From: Chryseobacterium sp. Leaf180
GTDB lineage: Bacteria > Bacteroidota > Bacteroidia > Flavobacteriales > Weeksellaceae
Assembly (NCBI RefSeq): GCF_001424585.1
Contig: NZ_LMPJ01000001.1
Location: 1,473,923 to 1,537,922 of the forward strand
Length of the DNA: 64,000 nt
Direction of reading: 5' to 3'
A model generated the notes under the pieces. That model ran no database searches. It saw nothing but the letters and a program-made list of their open reading frames with translations, and was not told the origin of the DNA. The translations under genes were made by a program, and so were the position numbers. This document shows, piece by piece, positions 47,349 to 55,528 of the stretch. Numbering within the stretch: the first letter of the stretch is position 1; the number at the start of each line of letters is the position of its first letter.

Positions 47349-49086
47349 TTAAAACAATTCCCTGTTTTCTCAGAATTTTCGGAGCTGCAAAACCGTAGAA
47401 TGCAAGATAAGCGAAGCAGACAATCGGTACTACATATGAGAAATGGGTCCACGTAATTCCCATAATTCCATCTGGGCTGGTTTTGTCGAAATCGCAGATC
47501 CAACCCTGCGCCAAAGGAATCAATCCGCCGCCCAAAATCATCATCACAAGGAACGATGAAGCTTTCCCGGTGTTTTTCCCAAGTCCGGCAATGGCAAGAT
47601 CGAAAATCGCAGGCCACATGATCGAACAGAAAAGTCCGCCGGAGATGAAGAAATATTTGGCAATTTCTTTATCAGGATACACCAAACCAAGAATCATCAT
47701 AATTAAACCCGAAATTCCGAAAATCATCAGCGTTTTTCCAGCTGCTTTTCCGCCAATAAAACTCATCACGATAAAAGCTAAAATCCAGAAAGGATAGATA
47801 TAAAAGCTGGAAACATCTTTTCCGCTCAGCTCGTTAGCAAAGATAATTACGGCAAAAGCGACGAAAGGAACCACGATTTTCATGATGGTAAGCACCGTTT
47901 TAGAAAGATTAAAAACATTGATGCTGCCGTTCCACCGTCCGATCATCAGACTTCCCCAATACAGCGACACGAAAGGTGCAATATTATGCTCCAGAACGCC
48001 GCCAAATTCTTTGGTGTGAAGCAAAGCCGGCAGATTACTGATGATGGAAACCTCGACGCCAACGTAGATGAAAATTGCCAGCATTCCTAAATATAACTGA
48101 GGATAATCGAAGATGCTGAATTTCGCTGAACCTTCTTCAATAAGTGCTTCTTCCTGTTTTGCGGGATCTTCAATTTTTGAGAAAAGCATGAAAACCGCTA
48201 CGAGAATAAATGCAATTCCGAGCACGATAAACGGCATTTTTACTTCTTTCAAATGATCTTTTACAAACTCGGTTGGATATAAAATGTTGGTTGAACTCTT
48301 TGTGATTTCACCTAAATTTTTATTGTAAGCGTCAATTTCAGAATCGCTGGCAGAAGGATTTTTTTCGATCATCGCGATCTGAGAATTAAGGTTGGCGATG
48401 TTTTTTTCAACTTTTGATAAAACGGTTTGAACCTCTTTCTGATCGTCGCTGGAATCTTTTTTAAGCTCAGTTACATTTTTAGAAAGATCATTTCTGTGGG
48501 CAATATATTCGCTTTTTACGATCTCAATTTTAGGTAAATTAGCTTCTTTGGGTTTAGAATCTTCCTTGTTTCCCATTCCGAAAAGAACAATTCCCAAAAG
48601 AATAGGACCGATGGTTGTTCCTAATGAATTAATTCCTCCCGCAAGCGTCAGACGGTGTGTACCGGTTTCCGGGCTTCCCATTTTAATTGCCAGAGGATTG
48701 GCCACAATTTGCTGTACCGAAAATCCCAAACCTACGATAAACAGAGCCGAAAGGAAAAACCAAAAGTTGGCTGCTGCAGCTGCCGGAACAAAAAGAAATG
48801 CTCCGAAAGCAGAAATTACCAGACCTGTTGCGAGTGTTTTTTTGTAACCGAATTTTTGCAGAATGTCGCTTTTTAAAGAAATAAAGAAAAATATTACGGA
48901 CCCGACAAAGTAAGCCGCATAAAATGCCCAGGCCACAAGCTGACTCTGAACCTGAGAAAGTACAAACCATTTTTTGAAAACGGGAATCAGGATGTCATTG
49001 CTGGCAGCGACGAATCCCCAGAAGAAGAAAACGACGATCAGAGATAAAAACTGCGACCATTTGGTCTGTTGCGGTTGTGCATTCAT
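47323..49086 (-). CDS. FucP-like MFS sugar permease with large central insertion
   Basis: 587 residues, about 150 longer than FucP-type permeases. The N-terminal six helices begin at residue 12 with FLSLIVVFFFWGF, and NPLAIKMGSPETGTHRLTLAGGINSLGTTIGPIL is the family signature region. Between helices 6 and 7 (about residues 175-290) lies a hydrophilic, lysine- and glutamate-rich stretch with heptad-like leucines, likely a cytoplasmic coiled coil. The remaining six helices end near residue 570. Substrate is probably a monosaccharide, not resolved. Promoter box 18 nt before the start; the DUF3810 gene overlaps its end. Confidence 0.87.
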   Translation of the reverse strand: MNAQPQQTKWSQFLSLIVVFFFWGFVAASNDILIPVFKKWFVLSQVQSQLVAWAFYAAYFVGSVIFFFISLKSDILQKFGYKKTLATGLVISAFGAFLFVPAAAAANFWFFLSALFIVGLGFSVQQIVANPLAIKMGSPETGTHRLTLAGGINSLGTTIGPILLGIVLFGMGNKEDSKPKEANLPKIEIVKSEYIAHRNDLSKNVTELKKDSSDDQKEVQTVLSKVEKNIANLNSQIAMIEKNPSASDSEIDAYNKNLGEITKSSTNILYPTEFVKDHLKEVKMPFIVLGIAFILVAVFMLFSKIEDPAKQEEALIEEGSAKFSIFDYPQLYLGMLAIFIYVGVEVSIISNLPALLHTKEFGGVLEHNIAPFVSLYWGSLMIGRWNGSINVFNLSKTVLTIMKIVVPFVAFAVIIFANELSGKDVSSFYIYPFWILAFIVMSFIGGKAAGKTLMIFGISGLIMMILGLVYPDKEIAKYFFISGGLFCSIMWPAIFDLAIAGLGKNTGKASSFLVMMILGGGLIPLAQGWICDFDKTSPDGIMGITWTHFSYVVPIVCFAYLAFYGFAAPKILRKQGIVLNETSNSAH

Positions 49087-49103
49087 ATAATAAGGTTATA
49101 AAA

Positions 49104-49111
49104 CAAATATA
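49104..49111 (-). promoter_or_regulatory. -7 box of the MFS gene
   Basis: Minus strand TATATTTG, exact TAnnTTTG, G 18 nt before the ATG at 49086. Confidence 0.55.
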
Positions 49112-49125
49112 TAGTAATTCTTTAA

Positions 49126-49851
49126 TTAACTGTGCTCAGCGAGCGTTTTTTGTATGGTCTTAAAAGCGGTAGCTTTCAGGTCTTTCGGGCAACTGTCGGG
49201 TTCGAGAATATCATTGAAAAAAACCTTTACTTTTCCGGGATAGCCTTTGGCATTATCAAAAGGAAACATATCCTTTAAACCGATAAAAGTAAATACCGCA
49301 ATCGGCGACTGATGTTTTGATGAAAGGAGAAATGCGCCGTCTTTGAACTGATCCAAAACAATCGACGTGTCGTGCGGAACGCCGCCTTCAGGGAAAATCA
49401 CGATGCTGTTGCCTTCTTCCATTTTCTCAGCACAGCGTCGGTACACGTCGGCGCGGCTCCGTGGACTGCTGCGGTCCACCATCACGCAAATTCTTTTGTA
49501 AACGGTTCCGAAAATCGGGATTTTTACCAGTTCTTTTTTGCCGACGTAGCAAAGCGGATGATGCGGAAAAAGGATGCACGGCAGCATAATATCCATAATC
49601 GAGGTGTGATTGCTGATAAAAACGTACTGTCTGTTGCGGTCGATTTTTTTGTCGGTGAGGTTTTTCAGTTCGTAGCGAAGGCCCATTCCGAAGAACATTC
49701 CGTAGCACCAAAGCCTGATGAACCGGTATGCGTGGCGGTAATTTTTTTTATTAAATGAAAGTATATACACCGGAATTCCGAATAAGATCGTCACGATAAA
49801 CGCCAGAATCAGAAACCAGGCTCTCCAGAGGTAATTTAAAATTTTCGTCAC
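49126..49851 (-). CDS. plsC: 1-acyl-sn-glycerol-3-phosphate acyltransferase
   Basis: 241 residues. Two N-terminal membrane helices, then the acyltransferase motifs: NHTSIMD (HX4D catalytic pair, about residue 81), a GKKELVKIPIFG segment, VDRSSPRSRADVY and FPEGGVPHD (substrate-binding motif III). It makes phosphatidic acid from lysophosphatidic acid at the inner membrane. Gene symbol is by family; paralogues with other acceptors exist in Bacteroidota. It starts 3 bp after the gtrA-like stop, so the two form an operon. Confidence 0.88.
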   Translation of the reverse strand: MTKILNYLWRAWFLILAFIVTILFGIPVYILSFNKKNYRHAYRFIRLWCYGMFFGMGLRYELKNLTDKKIDRNRQYVFISNHTSIMDIMLPCILFPHHPLCYVGKKELVKIPIFGTVYKRICVMVDRSSPRSRADVYRRCAEKMEEGNSIVIFPEGGVPHDTSIVLDQFKDGAFLLSSKHQSPIAVFTFIGLKDMFPFDNAKGYPGKVKVFFNDILEPDSCPKDLKATAFKTIQKTLAEHS

Positions 49852-49854
49852 AGC

Positions 49855-50313
49855 TTAGCCATTAAAGATTACTTTTTTCTTCACAGAATAATTGAGCACC
49901 GACACCAGAACGATTGCTGAGATTTTGCTCATCATTTCGCGGCTCAAGGTATAAAAATTCAGATCGATATTATCTTTAAATATAAAGCTGTAAAAAATCT
50001 GAAACATTCCCAGGCTTATCACTGTAGAAATAAAAGAAACGCCCATAAAATACGTGAATTCTCTTTTTTTGGAATGTTTGCCGCGCTCGAAAACGAAATA
50101 AATACTCAGGAAATAATTGAAAATAATGCCGCAGCTGGTAGAGAAAATATTACTCAGAGGATAGTGCAAACCATGAAAATCTTTCTCATTGGCAATGAAT
50201 TTTGGCAGCATGCTGCTGAAGATTTTGAAGGTGCCTATCTCCACGACAGCACTGAGACCTCCCGCGATGATGAAAAATAGGATCTGCTTGTGCCGCAGTA
50301 GATGTGTTTTCAT
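49855..50313 (-). CDS. GtrA family membrane protein
   Basis: 152 residues with four predicted membrane helices and the GtrA features FFIIAGGLSAVVEIGTF near the N-terminus and SCGIIFNYFLSIYFVF in the second helix. GtrA proteins are thought to move undecaprenyl-linked sugars across the inner membrane for surface glycosylation. It is followed directly by plsC. An exact -7 box lies 17 nt upstream. Confidence 0.88.
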   Translation of the reverse strand: MKTHLLRHKQILFFIIAGGLSAVVEIGTFKIFSSMLPKFIANEKDFHGLHYPLSNIFSTSCGIIFNYFLSIYFVFERGKHSKKREFTYFMGVSFISTVISLGMFQIFYSFIFKDNIDLNFYTLSREMMSKISAIVLVSVLNYSVKKKVIFNG

Positions 50314-50329
50314 GTCTGTGGATAAAGCG

Positions 50330-50337
50330 CAAATTTA
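50330..50337 (-). promoter_or_regulatory. -7 box of the gtrA-plsC operon
   Basis: Minus strand TAAATTTG, exact TAnnTTTG, G 17 nt before the ATG at 50313. Confidence 0.55.
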
Positions 50338-50540
50338 TAACTATATGTTAAACGTTGAAAAAAGATGTTAAAATATTTTTTTGAAAGCAAATAATTTCTA
50401 ATTTTAATTTTCAATTCGACAGTGTACAGGGGATAATAGATTCATTTCCAAAAAATTGTATCAGAATCATACATCTCCGGGAGCCTCAGGCAGGTGCCTC
50501 TCAGATCAGCATTAAAAACCAGACCTATCAATCTATTTGT

Positions 50541-50804
50541 ATGAAAAATAACAACAGATACAGAAAATTTCAGCTGCAGCAAAAAAATATCGAAGCACTG
50601 GAAAAGGAAAACTCACGTTTTAAAAGAGTCTATTCTGAATACGAAATCATCTCTGATGAACTTTGGAATCTGGAAACCGCACCGGGAAATCCTGTGCCTG
50701 ATGATTTTATTGATGCCATGGCCATGCAGTCGCATTTTCTGGAAGAAGAAATAGAAGACTGGTTGGGCAAATTCAGCCAGAATACCGGGGAAATCAAAAA
50801 CTGA
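50541..50804 (+). CDS. Small hypothetical protein
   Basis: 87 residues, highly charged and probably helical or coiled coil (QQKNIEALEKENSRFKRVYSEYEIISDELWNLE), with an acidic C-terminal half (MAMQSHFLEEEIEDWLGKF). No signal peptide, membrane segment or catalytic motif. It has a normal ATG start and codon use like its neighbours, and no overlapping better gene. I do not recognise the family. It lies 87 bp before the GlcNAc-kinase-like gene. Confidence 0.7.
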   Translation: MKNNNRYRKFQLQQKNIEALEKENSRFKRVYSEYEIISDELWNLETAPGNPVPDDFIDAMAMQSHFLEEEIEDWLGKFSQNTGEIKN

Positions 50805-50890
50805 GGGATGTCATGTATAGCGTTTCGGCGGGTATTTTTTCCGGCCGTTTAAAGATTAATTTATAATTTTACGCTTATAATAGACAATTT

Positions 50891-51742
50891 ATGGTTGCGA
50901 TAGTTGATAGCGGTTCTACAAAATCAGACTGGGTAATTCTTGATGAATTTAAGAATATCTTCATGAAAACTGAAACCATAGGTTTCAATCCAAACTTTAT
51001 CAGCATCGATCTTATTGTTCCCGAAATCGAAAAAAATCACAGCCTGGTACTGCTGAAAAATTCGATCACCAAAATTTACTTTTATGGCTCCGGTTGCGGC
51101 GTGGAGAAAAACCGCGAACGCATCGCAAAAGAAATCAGACATGTCTTCCCCAATGCCAAAATTATGGTGAAAGAAGATCTGATGGCTGCGGCGTATGCTG
51201 CCTACAGAGGGAAACCGGCGATGGTCTGCATTCTGGGAACAGGTTCCAATTCATGCTATTTTGACGGCGAAGAGGTGACGATCAAACTTCCTTCTCTGGG
51301 TTTTCTTATTGGCGACGAAGGTAGCGGAAGTGCCATCGGCAAACAGCTAGTGCGACGCTATTTTATGCAGAAGCTTCCTTCTGATCTTCATCATGAGTTT
51401 GAAGAAAATTATCAGCTTACAGTAGATGATGCACTGCAGAATATGTATCATAAAACCCGGCCAAATGCCTTTTTGGCAGACTTCAACCGTTTCGTTGCAG
51501 AGCGGAAAAATCACCCTTATTTTATACAGATGGTTTCGGATGAGATGAGAAATTTCTTCGAATATCAGGTGGTACCTTATCAGGAATCTCAAAATGCAGA
51601 GATCAATTTCATCGGTTCTATCGCGTATTACTACGAAGATATCCTGAGAAATGTAGCTTCAGAATTTCATTTAAATGTGGGCCATGTAGTTCAAAAACCA
51701 ATCGAAAGCCTGGTCGATTACCACATTAAATATATACTTTAA
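50891..51742 (+). CDS. BadF/BadG-type ATPase, N-acetylglucosamine kinase-like
   Basis: 283 residues of the actin-like ATPase fold. Phosphate-1 loop VDSGSTKSDWVI (residues 5-16), GSGCG, the CILGTGSNSCYFDG phosphate-2 segment and GFLIGDEGSGSAIGKQLV are typical of BadF/BadG/BcrA/BcrD-family sugar kinases, which in Bacteroidota phosphorylate N-acetylglucosamine during peptidoglycan recycling. Cytoplasmic. A near-consensus -7 box (TAATTTTA, 50864-50871) lies 20 nt upstream. maeB follows after 15 bp and may share the transcript. Substrate is inferred. Confidence 0.85.
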   Translation: MVAIVDSGSTKSDWVILDEFKNIFMKTETIGFNPNFISIDLIVPEIEKNHSLVLLKNSITKIYFYGSGCGVEKNRERIAKEIRHVFPNAKIMVKEDLMAAAYAAYRGKPAMVCILGTGSNSCYFDGEEVTIKLPSLGFLIGDEGSGSAIGKQLVRRYFMQKLPSDLHHEFEENYQLTVDDALQNMYHKTRPNAFLADFNRFVAERKNHPYFIQMVSDEMRNFFEYQVVPYQESQNAEINFIGSIAYYYEDILRNVASEFHLNVGHVVQKPIESLVDYHIKYIL

Positions 51743-51757
51743 ATAAAAAATTATTTT

Positions 51758-54046
51758 ATGTCAGACAAAACATACCGCGACGAGAAAAATTTCAATCAGG
51801 CCGCGTTAGATTATCATAAAGCAGAGCCGAAAGGCAAAATAGAAGTCATTCCTTCAAAACCGCACTCGTCGCAGCGCGATCTTTCGCTGGCCTATTCGCC
51901 GGGTGTTGCGATTCCGTGTCTGGAAATTGAGAAAAACCCCGAAACGGTCTACGATTATACCGGAAAAGGAAATCTGGTCGCCGTTATATCAAACGGTACT
52001 GCGGTTTTAGGTTTGGGAGATATTGGGGCAGAAGCCTCAAAACCGGTAATGGAAGGGAAAGGACTTTTGTTTAAAATATTTGCCGACATCAATGTTTTTG
52101 ATATTGAAATCGACGAAAAAGATCCTGATAAGTTTATTCAGATTGTAAAAGGTATCGCCCCGACTTTTGGCGGAATCAACCTTGAAGACATCAAAGCTCC
52201 GGAAGCATTTTATATCGAACAGAAATTAAAGGAAGAACTCGATATCCCTTTGATGCACGACGATCAGCATGGTACCGCGATTATTTCTGCGGCGGCTCTG
52301 ATCAATTCTCTGCAGATCGCGAATAAAGAAATCGCTGAGGTGAAAATGGTGGTGAATGGTGCCGGTGCAGCAGCTGTGGCATGTACCAATCTTTACATTT
52401 CTTTAGGTTTAAAAAGAGAAAATGTTTTGATGTGTGACAGCAAAGGCGTGATCAATCACAAAAGAGAAAATCTTACCCCGGAAAAAATAGGATTTATTGC
52501 GCAAACCGATATTGAAACGCTTGAAGATGCCCTGATAGGCGCCGATGTTTTCGTTGGTTTGTCTAAAGGAAATGTGATGACGCCGGAAATGTTGAGCAGC
52601 ATGGCAGAAAATCCCATCGTTTTTGCACTCGCCAATCCGGATCCTGAAATCGCATATGATCTGGCTTTAAGCACACGAAAAGACGTTATTATGGCGACCG
52701 GAAGAAGCGATTATCCCAATCAGGTAAACAATGTGTTGGGTTTCCCGTATATTTTCCGTGGGGCACTCGATGTGCAGGCAAAAGGTATTAACGAAGAGAT
52801 GAAGCTGGCCGCGGTCTATGCTATCGCCAATCTTGCAAAAGAACCCGTACCGGAAGCGGTAATTTTAGCATACAATCTAAAAAACCTGCAGTTTGGAAGA
52901 GAATATTTTATCCCGAAACCTTTTGACAACAGATTAATTACAAAAGTGTCGAGCGCCGTTGCGAAAGCAGCCATCGACAGTGGAATTGCCAGAAAAACCA
53001 TCGCCGATTTCGACGAATACGAAAATCAGCTTCTCGACAGAATGGGAAGAGATGAGAAACTGGTGCGTATGATGCAGAACCGCGCAAAAGCAAATCCTAA
53101 GAGAATTACTTTGGGCAATGCAGAGGAATATAATGTTCTGAAAGCAGCACAGATTCTTTACGAGGAGGGTATTGCACATCCTATTCTTTTGGGAGACAAA
53201 AAATACGTGAAAGAGCAGATGGTGAAATTCGGGATTGAGATAGATGTTCCGATCATCGATCCGAGTGCCGACGATCAGAAAGAGAACCGCAAAAAATACC
53301 GCGAAACCCTCTGGAAACTGCGCCAGCGCAAAGGAATGAACGAATATAAAGCGAAGCGTTTTGTACGTCAGCGCGATTATTTCGGCCCATTGATGCTGAA
53401 ACACGGCGATACCGACGGGTTGATTATTGGTTTTTCTAAAAATTATGTTTCTACTTTAAGACCTGTTCTGGAAGTGATTGAAAAAGATAAAGGCGTAGAC
53501 AAAGTGGCGGCGATGATGATGATTCTGTCTGAAAAGAAACCGATTTTCTTCGCAGATACTTCGATCAACCAAAATCCGACTGCTGAAGATCTCGTGAATA
53601 TTGCTAAAATGGCAGAGCATACCGTAAAATCTTTTGCGATCGAACCGCGCATCGCCATGCTGGGTTTTGAAAACTTCGCGGCCATCTCCGAAACTTCAAA
53701 AAAGGTGGCGAAAGCTGTAAGTATTCTCCACGAGAAATTCCCGAAGATGGTCGTGGATGGAGAAATACAGCCAGATTTTGCCATGAATGCAGATCATTTA
53801 AGCGATTATCCTTTCTCAAAACTCGGCACCACACCCGCCAACACCTTCATTTTCCCGAATCTTGAATCGGCGAATCTGTCGTACAAAATTATCCGCGGGA
53901 TGAAAGTCGCGCAGGTAATCGGTCCGATCCTGATGGGACTTAAGCAGCCTGTACACGTTCTGCAGATGCGCTCCAGCGTAGATGAAATTGTGAATCTCGC
54001 TACCGTTGCTGTTTTGGATGCGCAGCGAAGAGAGGCGAAAAAGTAA
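51758..54046 (+). CDS. maeB: NADP-dependent malic enzyme (MaeB type)
   Basis: 762 residues: malic enzyme domain (about 1-420; [20 protein letters not shown] with the metal and substrate acids, [11 protein letters not shown] for NADP binding) fused to a phosphotransacetylase-like domain (about 430-762; [21 protein letters not shown]...). This is the MaeB architecture, in which the C-terminal domain is regulatory. It converts malate to pyruvate and CO2, yielding NADPH. The last 47 bp overlap the convergent HU-like gene; a GC-rich hairpin terminator lies 25 bp after the stop. Confidence 0.96.
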   Translation: MSDKTYRDEKNFNQAALDYHKAEPKGKIEVIPSKPHSSQRDLSLAYSPGVAIPCLEIEKNPETVYDYTGKGNLVAVISNGTAVLGLGDIGAEASKPVMEGKGLLFKIFADINVFDIEIDEKDPDKFIQIVKGIAPTFGGINLEDIKAPEAFYIEQKLKEELDIPLMHDDQHGTAIISAAALINSLQIANKEIAEVKMVVNGAGAAAVACTNLYISLGLKRENVLMCDSKGVINHKRENLTPEKIGFIAQTDIETLEDALIGADVFVGLSKGNVMTPEMLSSMAENPIVFALANPDPEIAYDLALSTRKDVIMATGRSDYPNQVNNVLGFPYIFRGALDVQAKGINEEMKLAAVYAIANLAKEPVPEAVILAYNLKNLQFGREYFIPKPFDNRLITKVSSAVAKAAIDSGIARKTIADFDEYENQLLDRMGRDEKLVRMMQNRAKANPKRITLGNAEEYNVLKAAQILYEEGIAHPILLGDKKYVKEQMVKFGIEIDVPIIDPSADDQKENRKKYRETLWKLRQRKGMNEYKAKRFVRQRDYFGPLMLKHGDTDGLIIGFSKNYVSTLRPVLEVIEKDKGVDKVAAMMMILSEKKPIFFADTSINQNPTAEDLVNIAKMAEHTVKSFAIEPRIAMLGFENFAAISETSKKVAKAVSILHEKFPKMVVDGEIQPDFAMNADHLSDYPFSKLGTTPANTFIFPNLESANLSYKIIRGMKVAQVIGPILMGLKQPVHVLQMRSSVDEIVNLATVAVLDAQRREAKK

Positions 54047-54476
54047 ATACTACTTTAAACATTACATAAGGCGGGCGGAAATTCGAAGAATTTCCGCCCG
54101 TCTTTTTGAATTCAGCAATCTTAAGCGCGTTTTTAATCATTTTCCCGGGACGGAAAATCGTTTTCAGGCTTTCAATACTTGAGGCATTTACTTCTTCCGG
54201 GGTAGCTCTGCCTTCACTTGAGCCACCTGCCTGAAGCGTAAAATATTCTCCTACATAGACAATCTTCCCGTCTGCTACATCTTCTGCAATTTTAGAAAAC
54301 GTGCTTTCCAAAACAGCCAGTATATCACCTTTTGATACGGTAGAGACTGTAGAGGCATATTTGGCAAGATCATCAAGAGTAGTCTCGCCATCACCCACGA
54401 TATCGGCATAAAATTTTGCAGGGGCATTAGGCTGCTGTAAATTTTTTCTGGAGATAATTTTAAATGTAATTGGCAT
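54000..54476 (-). CDS. HU-like DNA-binding protein with read-through C-terminal tail
   Basis: 158 residues. Residues 1-125 form an HU-HIG-like domain of the DNABII superfamily (MPITFKIISRKN start; DGETTLDDLAKYAS; VADGKIVYVGEYFTLQ; FRPGKMIKNALKIAEFKK), which normally ends about there. Residues 126-158 are encoded by the maeB terminator palindrome (54072-54100) and by the antisense of the last maeB codons, giving a tail with no family resemblance. The gene probably lost its stop codon, perhaps when the palindrome arose. It would bind DNA or nucleoid. The 22-bp array 2 begins 117 bp upstream of its start. Confidence 0.8.
   Translation of the reverse strand: MPITFKIISRKNLQQPNAPAKFYADIVGDGETTLDDLAKYASTVSTVSKGDILAVLESTFSKIAEDVADGKIVYVGEYFTLQAGGSSEGRATPEEVNASSIESLKTIFRPGKMIKNALKIAEFKKTGGNSSNFRPPYVMFKVVFTFSPLFAAHPKQQR
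54072..54106. terminator. GC-rich palindrome / maeB terminator inside the HU-like gene
   Basis: Perfect 13-bp arms CGGGCGGAAATTC / GAATTTCCGCCCG, GAA loop, T-rich sequence on the + side. It terminates maeB but lies within the reading frame of the convergent HU-like gene. Confidence 0.85.
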
Positions 54477-54592
54477 CTTTTTTCAAAATTTAAATTAAAC
54501 AATGTGTATTTTGTACCACGAATGTACTAAAAAAAGCAAATACTAAAAATTTCTTAATAGATAAAAATCGTGTTCTATGGGAGGTGCCTAAA

Positions 54593-54680
54593 AATTCATG
54601 CGCATAAACCTTTGAACTCATGCGCATGAATTGAGTAACTCATGCGCATAAGTTTATAAAGTCATGCGCATGAGTTTTTT
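54593..54680 (+). repeat. Array of four 22-bp palindromic units (array 2)
   Basis: Units: 54593-54614, 54615-54636, 54637-54658 and 54659-54680, all exactly 22 bp. Each is AAN, a 12-bp core and 7 variable bases. The core is the perfect palindrome TCATGCGCATGA in units 2 and 4 and TCATGCGCATAA in units 1 and 3; ATGCGCAT is invariant. The 7-base parts are ACCTTTG, ATTGAGT, GTTTATA and GTTTTTT, so the last unit ends in a T-run. Geometry equals that of array 1 although the palindrome differs. Function unknown. Confidence 0.88.
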
Positions 54681-54913
54681 TGATGATGATGATGATGCTT
54701 AAAAATGAAGCAGGTATTGATTTTGAAAAAGTATTAGCGCAACTGTTGTTTTTAAAAGCTCAATATAAAATCTTGTAACAGAAAATTCCTTTTCCTTTAC
54801 TGCCGCATTTCAAAAAATTTCATTAAAAATTCCTTTTCATTATCCCGTATGTCTGAAATTAAGTTAAATAACATTCGTTTCGTAAACAGAAATTAAAAAT
54901 TACTTAAAATTGC

Positions 54914-54921
54914 TATATTTG
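54914..54921 (+). promoter_or_regulatory. -7 box of ruvA
   Basis: TATATTTG, exact TAnnTTTG, G 20 nt before the ATG at 54941. Confidence 0.6.
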
Positions 54922-54940
54922 GCAGTTATAAAAAACAAGG

Positions 54941-55525
54941 ATGATATTTTCTTTACAGGGAAAAGTGCAGGAACTTACACCGACCTATGCGGTGATGAAT
55001 GTGGGCGGGGTAGGCTATTACGTAGGAATAAGCCTCATGACGTCCCAAAATCTGGTGGCAGGGCAGGATGCGATGCTGTACACTCAGCAGATCATCCGTG
55101 AAGATGCCAACCTTCTTTTTGGTTTTATTACCAAATCTGAAAAGGAAATGTTTAATCTTCTCATCAGCGTGAATGGGGTGGGTGCAGTCTCGGCGCTTAT
55201 TTTATTATCAACACTCAGCCTTTCAGATATTGCATCAGCGATACTTTCAAGAAACAGTGCAGTGATACAGAAAGCGAAAGGTCTCGGTGCCAAAACGGCG
55301 GAGCGAATCATCGTCGATCTGAAAGATAAAGTGGCCAAGTTTGCTACAGAAGAAGAAAATTATTCTGCGACGGTTGATAATAAAGTGAAGGATGAGGCGT
55401 TATCTGCATTAGAAGTTTTAGGAATATCGCGGCGCATGAGCGAGAAGCTCGCAGACCGTGTGATGAAGGAGAATCCGGCAGTTTCGGTGGAGGAACTGGT
55501 GAAACAAATTTTAAAAAATATGTAA
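54941..55525 (+). CDS. ruvA: Holliday junction branch migration protein RuvA
   Basis: 194 residues, the usual RuvA size. It binds four-way DNA junctions as a tetramer and loads RuvB. N-terminal OB domain starts MIFSLQGKVQEL; helix-hairpin-helix segments are LISVNGVGAVSALILL and KAKGLGAKTAERIIVDLKDK; the C-terminal domain that contacts RuvB is DEALSALEVLGISRRMSE. ruvB and ruvC are not in the window. sprA starts 3 bp after its stop, so they are co-transcribed, an arrangement common in Bacteroidota. Confidence 0.97.
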   Translation: MIFSLQGKVQELTPTYAVMNVGGVGYYVGISLMTSQNLVAGQDAMLYTQQIIREDANLLFGFITKSEKEMFNLLISVNGVGAVSALILLSTLSLSDIASAILSRNSAVIQKAKGLGAKTAERIIVDLKDKVAKFATEEENYSATVDNKVKDEALSALEVLGISRRMSEKLADRVMKENPAVSVEELVKQILKNM

Positions 55526-55528
55526 CCT

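Larger units (their letters stand above)
54477..54940. other. 464-bp intergenic region holding array 2
   Basis: It contains the 22-bp palindrome array (54593-54680), a GAT trinucleotide run (about 54682-54696) and the ruvA promoter box at the right end. Nothing else was recognised in the remaining AT-rich sequence. Confidence 0.7.

Noticed and set aside
50314..50540. Small GC-rich inverted segment near 50478-50500 as a tRNA or riboswitch
   Set aside because: GAGCCTCAGGCAGGTGCC can fold locally but has no cloverleaf, T-run or known aptamer core.
54681..54700. GATGATGATGATGATG run as a functional element
   Set aside because: It is a short trinucleotide microsatellite; it adjoins array 2 but has no other support.
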